NCBI RefSeq assembly: GCF_023614315.1
Contig: NZ_CP095474.1
Location: forward strand, 4,802,607-4,840,926
Length of the DNA stretch: 38,320 nucleotides
Origin: Streptomyces sudanensis
Lineage (GTDB): Bacteria > Actinomycetota > Actinomycetes > Streptomycetales > Streptomycetaceae
Reading direction: 5' to 3'
Positions 24,068-31,373 of this stretch are shown here, in pieces. Position 1 is the first letter of the stretch, and each line of letters opens with the position of its first letter. The notes under the pieces are model-generated. The model was not told the DNA's origin. It saw only the letters and a program-made list of their open reading frames with translations, and ran no database searches. Made by a program: the position numbers and the translations under genes.

Positions 24068-25392
24068 CGACACGTCCGGACCCTCCGGCGCCGCTCGGCG
24101 CGTTCGGCGGCTTCATCGCCCGGGCCAGGGCGGAGAAACGACTCGTCGTGCAGCCCCGCATGGGCTTCCCGGACCCCCGCCGGATGCGGGAGGGCCTCGA
24201 CGCCGTGAAGGCCGCGCGGGCCCGCACCATCGGCACCATCACCGTGGACAGCTACACCCGCACCGGCGACCACGACGGGGCCCGCGAGGCCCTGGCCGCC
24301 GGCGCGGACCTCAACGGCTTCCCGCTGGTGGCCCACGGGCCCGCCGTGACCCGCGAGATGCTCCGGGGAGTGGAGTCGGCCGAGTTCCCCGTTCAGGTCC
24401 GGCACGGTGCGCCACTGCCGTACGACATCCTGCGGACCCTGGCGGAGGCCGGTCTCACGGCCACCGAGGGCGGGCCCGTGTCGTACTGCCTGCCCTACGG
24501 CCGGACGCCGCTGCGGGACTCCGTGCGCGCCTGGCGCGGCGCCTGCGAGATGCTGGCCTCCCACGACGGCAGAGCCGGCCCGGTGCACATGGAGAGCTTC
24601 GGCGGCTGCCTGCTCGGCCAGCTCTGCCCGCCCGGCCTGCTGGTCGCCGTCACCCTCCTGGAGGGCCTGTTCTTCCGGCAGGCCGGGATCCGCAGCGTCT
24701 CCCTGAGCTACGCCCAGCAGACGAACCCCCGGCAGGACACGGAGGCGGTGTCCGTCCTGCGGGAGCTGGCCGGCGAGTACCTCGCGGACACCGACTGGCA
24801 CGTCGTGATCTACACCTACATGGGCGTGTACCCCCGGACCCGTGCCGGTGCCGCGAACCTGCTCCGCCAGAGCGCCGGGCTGGCGGTGAGGACGGGAGCG
24901 GAACGGCTGATCGTCAAGACCGAGGTCGAGGCGTACCGCATTCCGACGATCGCGGAGAACGTCCGGGCACTGGAGATCGCCGAAGAGGCCGCGGCGGAGG
25001 AGCGGTCGCTGCTCGGCGCCTCGGCGCCGCCGGCCGCACCGCGGGACACGGGGATCGGGGCGGAGAGCCGCGCGCTCGTCGAGGCGGTCCTGAGCCTCGA
25101 CGCGGACATCGGCACGGCTCTGGTGAAGGCCTTCGAACAGGGCCTGCTCGACGTGCCGTACTGCCTCCATGCCGACAACCACGGCCGGGCCCGGAGCTAC
25201 ATCGACGAGGAGGGGCGGCTGGGCTGGGTCGACACGGGGCGGATGCCCATCACCGGCTCCGTCCGTACGGGCGCCCCCGAGCGGATCGGTGCCGACCACC
25301 TCCTGAACATGCTGTCGTTCGTCGAACGCCGCTTCGACGAGTCCGAACTGGCGAAGCGCGCTTCCCGGAGGCACGACGGCCTCGCGCCCTGA
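24064..25392 (+). CDS. Glutamate (methylaspartate) mutase, large catalytic subunit
   Basis: A 442-residue catalytic barrel subunit of glutamate mutase. Recognisable family stretches include RLVVQPRMGFPDPRRMREGL, GTITVDSYTRTGDH, ADLNGFPLVAHG, FPVQVRHGAPLPYDI, TEGGPVSYCLPYGRTPL, MESFGGCLLGQLCPPGLLVA and SYAQQTNPRQD. It provides the glutamate pocket and positions the radical; the small subunit supplies the cobalamin. The ATG overlaps the small-subunit stop, so the stoichiometric pair is co-translated. In secondary metabolism this enzyme makes 3-methylaspartate for direct incorporation (lipopeptides) or as a precursor of beta-amino acid starters. Here its neighbours are ATP-grasp ligases. Confidence 0.93.
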   Translation: MTTRPDPPAPLGAFGGFIARARAEKRLVVQPRMGFPDPRRMREGLDAVKAARARTIGTITVDSYTRTGDHDGAREALAAGADLNGFPLVAHGPAVTREMLRGVESAEFPVQVRHGAPLPYDILRTLAEAGLTATEGGPVSYCLPYGRTPLRDSVRAWRGACEMLASHDGRAGPVHMESFGGCLLGQLCPPGLLVAVTLLEGLFFRQAGIRSVSLSYAQQTNPRQDTEAVSVLRELAGEYLADTDWHVVIYTYMGVYPRTRAGAANLLRQSAGLAVRTGAERLIVKTEVEAYRIPTIAENVRALEIAEEAAAEERSLLGASAPPAAPRDTGIGAESRALVEAVLSLDADIGTALVKAFEQGLLDVPYCLHADNHGRARSYIDEEGRLGWVDTGRMPITGSVRTGAPERIGADHLLNMLSFVERRFDESELAKRASRRHDGLAP

Positions 25393-25435
25393 CACGCACG
25401 GCGAACCATCCAACGAGCAGACCCCGGGGGGGCGC

Positions 25436-26716
25436 ATGACCACGAGCACCGACGCACAGCCGGCCGGCACCACCGCACCGGGACCGCGGCACAACCGCGA
25501 CTTCCTGAAACTCTGGTCCGGGCAGGCCGTCTCCGACTTCGGCACGCAGATCACCCTGCTCGCCTTTCCGCTCATCGCGGTCTCCTCGCTCGACGCGACC
25601 TCCCTGCAGATGGGGTTCCTCAACGCGGCGGGACACGTGCCCATCGTCGTCCTCACCCTCCTCGCCGGGGCCTGGGTGGACCGGGTCAGACGCAGACCCG
25701 TCATGATCGCCACCAATGTCGCGCGGGCCGTCACGATCGCCGCCGTGCCCTGCCTCGCCTTCGCGGGCGTGCTGCGCATGGAGTACCTGTACGCCATCAC
25801 CCTCGTCCTGGGCTCGCTGGGCGTGCTGTTCGACGTGTGCTACCAGGCGTACCTGCCCACGATCGTCCCCCCGGAGCAACTGGTCGCCGCCAACGGCCGG
25901 CTGCAGGCGACGTACTCGGCCGCGCGGGTCGGCGGCCCCGGGGTCGGGGGCCTCCTGGTGCAGGCGCTCTCCGCCCCGGTCGCGCTCCTCGTCGACGCGC
26001 TCTCGTTCCTGGTCTCCGCCGTCGGCCTGTCCTCCATCGAGGCGGAGGAACGGGTGCGGTCCAAGGAGGAGCGCGCCGGACGCGTGTGGACCAGCATCAC
26101 GGAAGGGCTGCGCTACTCGTTCGGCCAGCCGCTCCTGCGCGCCGTCACCATCCAGGCCACCTGCTGGAATCTGTTCATCGCCTCGATCCAGGCCGTGTAC
26201 ATCATGTACGCGACACGTCAGCTCGGGCTCTCCCCGGCACTGATCGGGCTCACCTCGGCGGGCGGCGCGGTCGGTTCCCTCATCGCGTCCTTCACCACGC
26301 GGCGGACGGCCCTGCGGTTCGGCACCGGACGGACCATCGCCGGCGCCGTGGTGCTCGGCTGCTCCGCGCCGCTGCTGCTGCCCCTCGCCGGCGGACCCAC
26401 GGCGCTGGTCATCGCGGTGATCGCCCTGTCGTTCTTCCTCAGCGGCGTGGGCGCCACCACGTCGAACGTCCACGTCGTCGCCCTGCGCCAGACCATCACA
26501 CCCCAGGACCTCATCGGCCGGGCGACCGCCAGCCACCGCTTCTGCGCGGGGAGCGCCCTGCCCCTGGGAGCACTGCTGGGAGGCGTGATGGGCGAGGTCC
26601 TGGGCCTGCGCGAGGCCCTCTTCGTGAGCGCCGCCGCACTCTTCTGCACCCCTGTCCTGATCCTCACGTCCCCCATTCCGGGGCTGCGCGAACTCCCGAA
26701 AGGCCCGATGAAGTGA
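25436..26716 (+). CDS. MFS exporter
   Basis: A 426-residue major facilitator with about twelve transmembrane helices, of the EntS-like drug/siderophore exporter type. The N-terminal RHNRDFLKLWSGQAVSDFGTQ precedes helix 1. The loop-2/3 motif appears as GAWVDRVRRRPVMI, and the helix-5 region has LLVQALSAPVALLVDALSFL. A CGSLIA-like repeat marks the second half. It probably exports the cluster product and so provides self-protection. The ATG at 25436 follows a GGGGGG stretch, 43 bp after the mutase. The stop is overlapped by the GTG of the next ligase gene. Confidence 0.92.
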   Translation: MTTSTDAQPAGTTAPGPRHNRDFLKLWSGQAVSDFGTQITLLAFPLIAVSSLDATSLQMGFLNAAGHVPIVVLTLLAGAWVDRVRRRPVMIATNVARAVTIAAVPCLAFAGVLRMEYLYAITLVLGSLGVLFDVCYQAYLPTIVPPEQLVAANGRLQATYSAARVGGPGVGGLLVQALSAPVALLVDALSFLVSAVGLSSIEAEERVRSKEERAGRVWTSITEGLRYSFGQPLLRAVTIQATCWNLFIASIQAVYIMYATRQLGLSPALIGLTSAGGAVGSLIASFTTRRTALRFGTGRTIAGAVVLGCSAPLLLPLAGGPTALVIAVIALSFFLSGVGATTSNVHVVALRQTITPQDLIGRATASHRFCAGSALPLGALLGGVMGEVLGLREALFVSAAALFCTPVLILTSPIPGLRELPKGPMK

Positions 26717-27942
26717 ACGTGCTGGTGATCGGTTGGAAGCAACTCGTCGAGGAGGCGCTGGAGGCCCTGGGCGTCCCCCACACCACGGTCGTCGAGATGC
26801 ACAAGTACCCGAAGGCGAGGGAGACGCGCCGGCAGGAGGCGACGTTCCTGCCCTGCGGGGACACGAGTGACGTCGAGGCGGTCCTCGGGGCGCTCGCCCG
26901 CGCCGACGCCCGCCTGGACGACGTGTCGATGGTCTGGGGCACCGACGAGTTCAACATCGTCTCCGCGGCGGCCGTCGCCGCGGTCCTCGGCAGGCCGTCC
27001 CGGTTCGACCCCGCCACGGCACTGCTCTTCCGCGACAAGTTCCTGCAGAAGCGCGCGGTGCGGCAGGCCGGCATCCGGGTCGCCCGCACGGCGGTCCTCT
27101 CCTGCCTCGACGACCTGGCGTCCGGGGCCGCCGCGGAGGTCGGCTTCCCGGCGGTGCTCAAGCCGATGGCGGGGGCGGGAACCATGCTCACCCAGCGGGT
27201 CGACACCGTGGAGGAGCTCCGCGAGGCGCTGGCCGAGGTGCTCGGGGACAGCCCCCGCTCCGGGCCGTTCCTCCTGGAGGAGTACGTCGACGGCAGCGAG
27301 ATGCACGTGGACGGCGTCCTCTTCGACGGCGAGATCACCACCTACGGCGTCTCCCGCTACTTCACCAACAACCTGCACGTCCGGTCGGGCGGTATCAACG
27401 GCGCCTACATGCTGGACCCCGGCAGGTTCCCGGCCGTGTACGCGGAGGTCGGTGCCCTCACCGCGCACGCCCTGCGGACGCTCGGCCTCACCCGAGGCGT
27501 CTTCCACATGGAGGTGTTCGAGACGCCCGACGGCTACTGCTTCTCCGAGTGCGCCGCGCGGCACGGCGGCAACGGCGTCTTCCAGTCGTTCCGGTACAAG
27601 TTCGGCCTCGACCTGCTCGCGGAACACGTCAAGTCCCTGGTCGGAATGGCCCCCGGCACGCCCGCCGCCTCGCCGCGCGCCTACGGCCGGACCCTGCTGA
27701 GAGCGCCTCACGGGCGCGTCACCGCCGCCCCCGCCGAAGAGGAGCTGCTCGCCCGGCCCGGCGTGCTGGAGGGCGCCGTGGACCTGCGCATCGGTGCCGA
27801 GACCCCCGACATGACCCGGAACAGCTTCGCCCGCGCCGGCAGCGCGATCATCGCGGCGGACGACGAGGAGGCCCTGCGCGTCCGCATCGACGACATCCGC
27901 GAATGGTTCCACGCCGCCGTCACGGTCGAGCCGACCGCCTGA
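26713..27942 (+). CDS. ATP-grasp ligase (pair A, second copy)
   Basis: A 409-residue ATP-grasp enzyme, paralogous to the gene at 21070. The sequence shows VNVLVIGWKQLVEEALEALG, WGTDEFNIVSAAAVAAVLG, FRDKFLQKRAVRQAGI, the ATP lysine in FPAVLKPMAGAGTML, LLEEYVDGSEMHVDGVLFDG, and the metal glutamates in VFHMEVFETPDG and FSECAARHGGNG. A C-terminal domain follows. It should form an amide, ester or hydrazide with ADP release; the substrate is not predictable. GTG at 26713 overlaps the MFS stop (GTGA). Confidence 0.9.
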   Translation: MNVLVIGWKQLVEEALEALGVPHTTVVEMHKYPKARETRRQEATFLPCGDTSDVEAVLGALARADARLDDVSMVWGTDEFNIVSAAAVAAVLGRPSRFDPATALLFRDKFLQKRAVRQAGIRVARTAVLSCLDDLASGAAAEVGFPAVLKPMAGAGTMLTQRVDTVEELREALAEVLGDSPRSGPFLLEEYVDGSEMHVDGVLFDGEITTYGVSRYFTNNLHVRSGGINGAYMLDPGRFPAVYAEVGALTAHALRTLGLTRGVFHMEVFETPDGYCFSECAARHGGNGVFQSFRYKFGLDLLAEHVKSLVGMAPGTPAASPRAYGRTLLRAPHGRVTAAPAEEELLARPGVLEGAVDLRIGAETPDMTRNSFARAGSAIIAADDEEALRVRIDDIREWFHAAVTVEPTA

Positions 27943-27978
27943 CCGGCCCAGCAGACGTCACGGAAACGAGGAGGAAGA

Positions 27979-29223
27979 ATGCCCCGAGTAGCAGTGATCG
28001 GCGGGGAGCTGTACGCCGTCCGCCACGCGAAGGACCTCGGCATCGACGTGGTGCAGGTCCACGTCCCGGGCAAGTACGACGAGCGCGTCGCCCACTACTG
28101 CGAGCAGGTGCTCGAGGTCGGCGCCCTCGCGGACAGCGAGGCCGTCGTCGAGGCCCTCAGACCCCTGCATCGCGCCCGGCCCTTCGACCGGGTCGTCACG
28201 ACCAGCGAGTTCGGCGGCGTCACCGCCGCCCGGGTCGCCGAGGAGTTCTCGCTCCCCGGCAACAGCGTCAGGACCGCGGAGATCCTCAAGGACAAGGCGC
28301 TGATGCGCCGCGTCCTGGACGAGCACGGCCTGAGCCCGGTCGCCCACCGCCTGGTGCGCAGCGCGGAGGACATCGTCGGTTTCCTGCCCTCCGTCGACGG
28401 CCGCATGGTGGTGAAGCCCGTCGACGGCACCGCCAGCGCCCACGTGCAGCTGGTGCGCGGCGAGGAAGAGGCCGCCGCGGCCTGGAAGGCCATGCGCGAC
28501 GCCGGATACACGGAGGCGCTGGCCGAGGAGTTCCTGGAAGGGCCGGTCGGCAGCGTCGAGTCGTTCTCCGCGGGGGGCCGGCACCTTCCGGTCACCGTCA
28601 CGGAGTACGTCGTCAACGACCGGTTCGTCGAGATAGGCACCACCATGCCGAGCCGGATCACCGACGGCGTCACCCGGCAGCTGTTCGACCTGACGACGGC
28701 GCTGCTGGACGCCGTCGGGCTGGTGGAGGGCCCGGCCCACACGGAATTCGTCCTCACCCCTCGCGGGCCCCGGATCCTGGAGTCGCACAACCGCATGGCC
28801 GGGGGCGGCATGCCGGAACTGGTGCGCCGCGCCCACGGCCTGGACTTCGCCAGGATGTTCCTCTCCGTGCCGACCGGTCTGGAGGCACTGCCGACCGCGG
28901 TGCCGGAGCACCGCGGGGCGGCCATCCGCATGTTCGCGCCGGATCCGGGGGTGGTCACGCACGTCACCGGGCTGGACGAGGTGGACGCCACCGTCGTCCG
29001 GACGCCGCCGGGCGTCGTCGTCCCGGGCACGCCGGGCATCGTGGAGCTCGCCGACGCGGAGGTCGGTGTCATGCTGCAGCTCAACCCGGGTGACGTGGTG
29101 CCGCCCCTGGACGCCGGCTGGAACCGGCGCGCCGGCTACGTGATCGCTTCGGGCCGCGACTGCCACGAGGCGACGGCGCGGTGCGAGGACGTTTTCGGGA
29201 AGATCGGTATCCACACCTCGTAA
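27979..29223 (+). CDS. ATP-grasp ligase (pair B, second copy)
   Basis: A 414-residue ligase clearly paralogous to 22392-23594. Shared blocks include MPRVAVIGG, RPFDRV, GNS(L/V)RTAE(L/I)LKDK, (A/I)AEEFLEGP, LVEGP(T/A)HTE and ES(Q/H)NR. Catalytic residues are intact: the ATP lysine in GRMVVKPVDGTAS, Glu in AHTEFVLTP and Glu/Asn in ILESHNRMAGG. The ATG at 27979 has a strong GAGGAGGAAG site. Its stop TAA is followed by a 214-bp AT-richer interval, so it may end a first transcription unit. Divergence from its paralogue in the region after the ATP site suggests a different substrate. Confidence 0.9.
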   Translation: MPRVAVIGGELYAVRHAKDLGIDVVQVHVPGKYDERVAHYCEQVLEVGALADSEAVVEALRPLHRARPFDRVVTTSEFGGVTAARVAEEFSLPGNSVRTAEILKDKALMRRVLDEHGLSPVAHRLVRSAEDIVGFLPSVDGRMVVKPVDGTASAHVQLVRGEEEAAAAWKAMRDAGYTEALAEEFLEGPVGSVESFSAGGRHLPVTVTEYVVNDRFVEIGTTMPSRITDGVTRQLFDLTTALLDAVGLVEGPAHTEFVLTPRGPRILESHNRMAGGGMPELVRRAHGLDFARMFLSVPTGLEALPTAVPEHRGAAIRMFAPDPGVVTHVTGLDEVDATVVRTPPGVVVPGTPGIVELADAEVGVMLQLNPGDVVPPLDAGWNRRAGYVIASGRDCHEATARCEDVFGKIGIHTS

Positions 29224-29437
29224 TATCCAGTTCTTCAAAGATTTTTCCGTTTCCGGGGCCGCCGCACGGAAAGGGCGTCATACTGTTTCACGCCGGGGCC
29301 GGTTGCCTCTCGATTTCCGGGTGAGCCTTGTCGCCTCCCGTGAAATGAACGGGGGTTGACTCGGGGAAGTGGTGGTCGGCAAGCTTGATAAAGCGGAGAA
29401 AACGAAGCGCCGCAGGGAAATGAAGGGGGGAACCGGG
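29224..29437. other. Intra-cluster intergenic region, possible internal promoter
   Basis: The only sizeable gap in the left half of the cluster (214 bp). It is AT-richer than its surroundings (29224-29255) and carries a TTGACT -35-like hexamer at 29356-29361. No well-spaced -10 follows (AAGCTTGATAAA lies 20 nt on), so a second promoter is possible but weakly supported. Confidence 0.3.
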
Positions 29438-29995
29438 ATGCCTCGCGTCGCGTTCACCACGTTCGCGATCCTGAAGCAGCCGTACGGAAATCCCGAGGTT
29501 CAGGAATTCGACGACCTGACGCCGCCCACGTTCGAAGAGGCGGAGCGCAGCCCCGGATTCGTCGCACGGGCGAAGGAGTCGAGCGGCCAGAGCCACCTGA
29601 CGAACTTCGAGAGGGACTGGGGCCGGTGGGGCGCCTTCGACGTGCCCCGCTTCTACACCGGCGGCCGCACCGACGAGACCGACAGCCGCGCCTCCACCCT
29701 GTCCCTGTGGGAGGATCTCGACTCGGTCTTCTCCTTCGTCTACAACGGCCTGCACCGCAGCACCTTACGCAGGCGCCACGAGTGGTTCCTCAAGCCCGAG
29801 TGGCCGAGTTACGCCGCCTGGTGGGTCTCCGACGACACCATCCCGACGTGGGCGGACGCCTGCGCGGCACTCGAGCACCTGCACGACCACGGGCCCACCC
29901 CGCGTGCGTTCACCTTCCGCCGGCCCTTCACCCCGGACGGCACCCCGACGCGCCTGCGCGCCATGGGCAGGGGCGAGCGGGAGCATGCGCGATGA
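29438..29995 (+). CDS. DUF3291 domain protein
   Basis: A 185-residue protein of the DUF3291 family, a dimeric alpha/beta-barrel fold related to antibiotic-biosynthesis monooxygenases. Typical features are present: RVAFTTFAILKQPYGNPEVQ, SPGFVARA, the LSLWEDLDSVFSFVYNGLHR strand-helix unit, RRRHEWF, the AAWWVSDDTIPTW segment and the closing HDHGPTPRAFTFRRPF. No enzymatic role is established for the family; cyclase- or oxygenase-like roles are conceivable. Codon 110 is TTA (29765-29767), a bldA signal. The ATG at 29438 follows AAGGGGGG; the stop overlaps the next gene's ATG. Confidence 0.85.
   Translation: MPRVAFTTFAILKQPYGNPEVQEFDDLTPPTFEEAERSPGFVARAKESSGQSHLTNFERDWGRWGAFDVPRFYTGGRTDETDSRASTLSLWEDLDSVFSFVYNGLHRSTLRRRHEWFLKPEWPSYAAWWVSDDTIPTWADACAALEHLHDHGPTPRAFTFRRPFTPDGTPTRLRAMGRGEREHAR
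29765..29767 (+). other. TTA codon in the DUF3291 gene
   Basis: In-frame TTA (codon 110, in HRSTLRRRHEW). It is the second bldA-dependent position in the cluster. Confidence 0.9.
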
Positions 29996-31317
29996 GCGAC
30001 CGGCGCTCCGTACTGCTGGTCATCGGCGCCGGCACCCGGAAGGACCGTGACAGCCGGCCGTATCGGGAGCGCCTGCCGGCCGGCGCGGCCCGGGAGTACC
30101 CGCCGTGGTTGCTGGAGACGGACGAACCCATCCGGCAGGCGCCCTGCGCGGCCGGCAGCGGCATCGTTTCCGAACGGACCGCCGAGGCGCTCGTCGCCGC
30201 TGCCCGGGAGGTCGCCGGGCGGCACGACGTCATCGGAGCGCTGTGCCCGGACGAGGCGCTGCTGCCGCCCGCCGCCCGCGTCGCGGCGGATCCGGGGCCG
30301 CCGGGCGCGAGCGTGGAAGCGGTGCGGGCCTGCCGGGACGAGGAGCCGGGCCGGCGGCCGCTCACGGAAGCGGACCTGCCGCAGCCGCGTCGCACCACGG
30401 TCGAGTCCGCGGACGGCCCGCGCGCGGTCGCCGGGGAGTACGGATACCCCGTCGCCCTCAAGCCCCCCGGCCCGGAAGCGAGTTCGGGCGTGATCGAGGC
30501 GGAGGGCCCGGACCGGGCGGACACCGCGTCAGCCGTCGCGGTCGCCGCCGACCACCCGGACGTGGAGCGGTACCCCGGCACGGTGGCCGGGGAGCTCCCC
30601 GGCGGCCCGGAGACCGGTGTCGGCGGGTCCGTGGCGGACGGCAGGCACGAGCCGTACGCCGTGGCCCGCGAGAGGGGCGGCTCGCCGCCGCGCTCCGTGG
30701 AGACCGGGCACGTGGTCGGCGCGGACGCCCCCGCCCTGACCGACCCGCTGATACGCGGCCTCCCGGACATCCCCGCCCTGACCGACCCGCTGGCCCGCGG
30801 CCTCCCGGAGCGCACGCACAAGGCCCTCGGCTTCGGCCACGGCATGACGCACGCCGAGGCGAAGCCCACGTCCCGCGGCCCCGTCGTCGAGAGCAACGGC
30901 CGGCCGGGCGGCGGCCCGATCCCGCGGCCCGGCCGGCCCGCCGCCGGGGTGGACCTCGGCCGGGCGGCGGCCCGGGTGGCGGCAGGTGTCCGGCCGCCGG
31001 TGCCGCCGGCCTCCGCGGACGCGCCGCACGGCGGGCCGCGCACCGTCGGCATCCGGCTCCGCGACCCCACCGGGGACCTCGCCGTCACCGGCATCGAACC
31101 GCCCCGCCCGGAGGACCACCCCGGCCTGATCGAGGCCGTGCCGCTCGTCGCGGTCGGCGCCGAACCGCGCCGCCCACCCGCCGGCCACGTGTCCCGTTCC
31201 GCCCACCCCACCGCCGAGGGCGCCGACACCGGGGAGCGCTCCGCGCGCCTCGGCGCCCCGGGGAGCGCCGTCACCGTGCACGGCAGACCTCCCACCGGCG
31301 GCGCACCGGCGATCTGA
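29992..31317 (+). CDS. Strongly eroded ATP-grasp-like ORF
   Basis: A 441-codon open frame whose skeleton is ATP-grasp but whose conserved residues are scrambled. It has YGYPVALKPPGPEASSGVI (the ATP lysine is still present), VAGELPGGPETGVGGSVADG, and GFGHGMTHAEAKPTSRGPVV followed by ESNGRPGGGPIPRP, where active relatives have HAE.K.TP.GPRL.EVNARLGGG.IPRL. Many hydrophobic core positions are replaced by Pro, Gly, Arg or Ala, consistent with relaxed selection or a pseudo-ligase. A 42-bp direct repeat (30733-30816) sits before the late motif. ATGA overlap with DUF3291 and the open frame over 1.3 kb suggest it is still translated. Whether it works is unclear. Confidence 0.6.
   Translation: MSDRRSVLLVIGAGTRKDRDSRPYRERLPAGAAREYPPWLLETDEPIRQAPCAAGSGIVSERTAEALVAAAREVAGRHDVIGALCPDEALLPPAARVAADPGPPGASVEAVRACRDEEPGRRPLTEADLPQPRRTTVESADGPRAVAGEYGYPVALKPPGPEASSGVIEAEGPDRADTASAVAVAADHPDVERYPGTVAGELPGGPETGVGGSVADGRHEPYAVARERGGSPPRSVETGHVVGADAPALTDPLIRGLPDIPALTDPLARGLPERTHKALGFGHGMTHAEAKPTSRGPVVESNGRPGGGPIPRPGRPAAGVDLGRAAARVAAGVRPPVPPASADAPHGGPRTVGIRLRDPTGDLAVTGIEPPRPEDHPGLIEAVPLVAVGAEPRRPPAGHVSRSAHPTAEGADTGERSARLGAPGSAVTVHGRPPTGGAPAI
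30733..30816. repeat. Two in-frame 42-bp tandem repeats
   Basis: Units 30733-30774 and 30775-30816 encode ALTDPLIRGLPDIP and ALTDPLARGLPERT. They are an internal duplication inside the eroded ATP-grasp ORF that keeps the frame. Confidence 0.9.
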
Positions 31318-31373
31318 CGCCCTCAGAACCGTCCCACCAGTCCCCTTTCCCCTACGTCAACGGTGGTGTCCAC

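Noticed and set aside
29356-29437. Confident internal promoter in the cluster
   Set aside because: The TTGACT lacks a -10 at acceptable spacing; kept only as a possibility.
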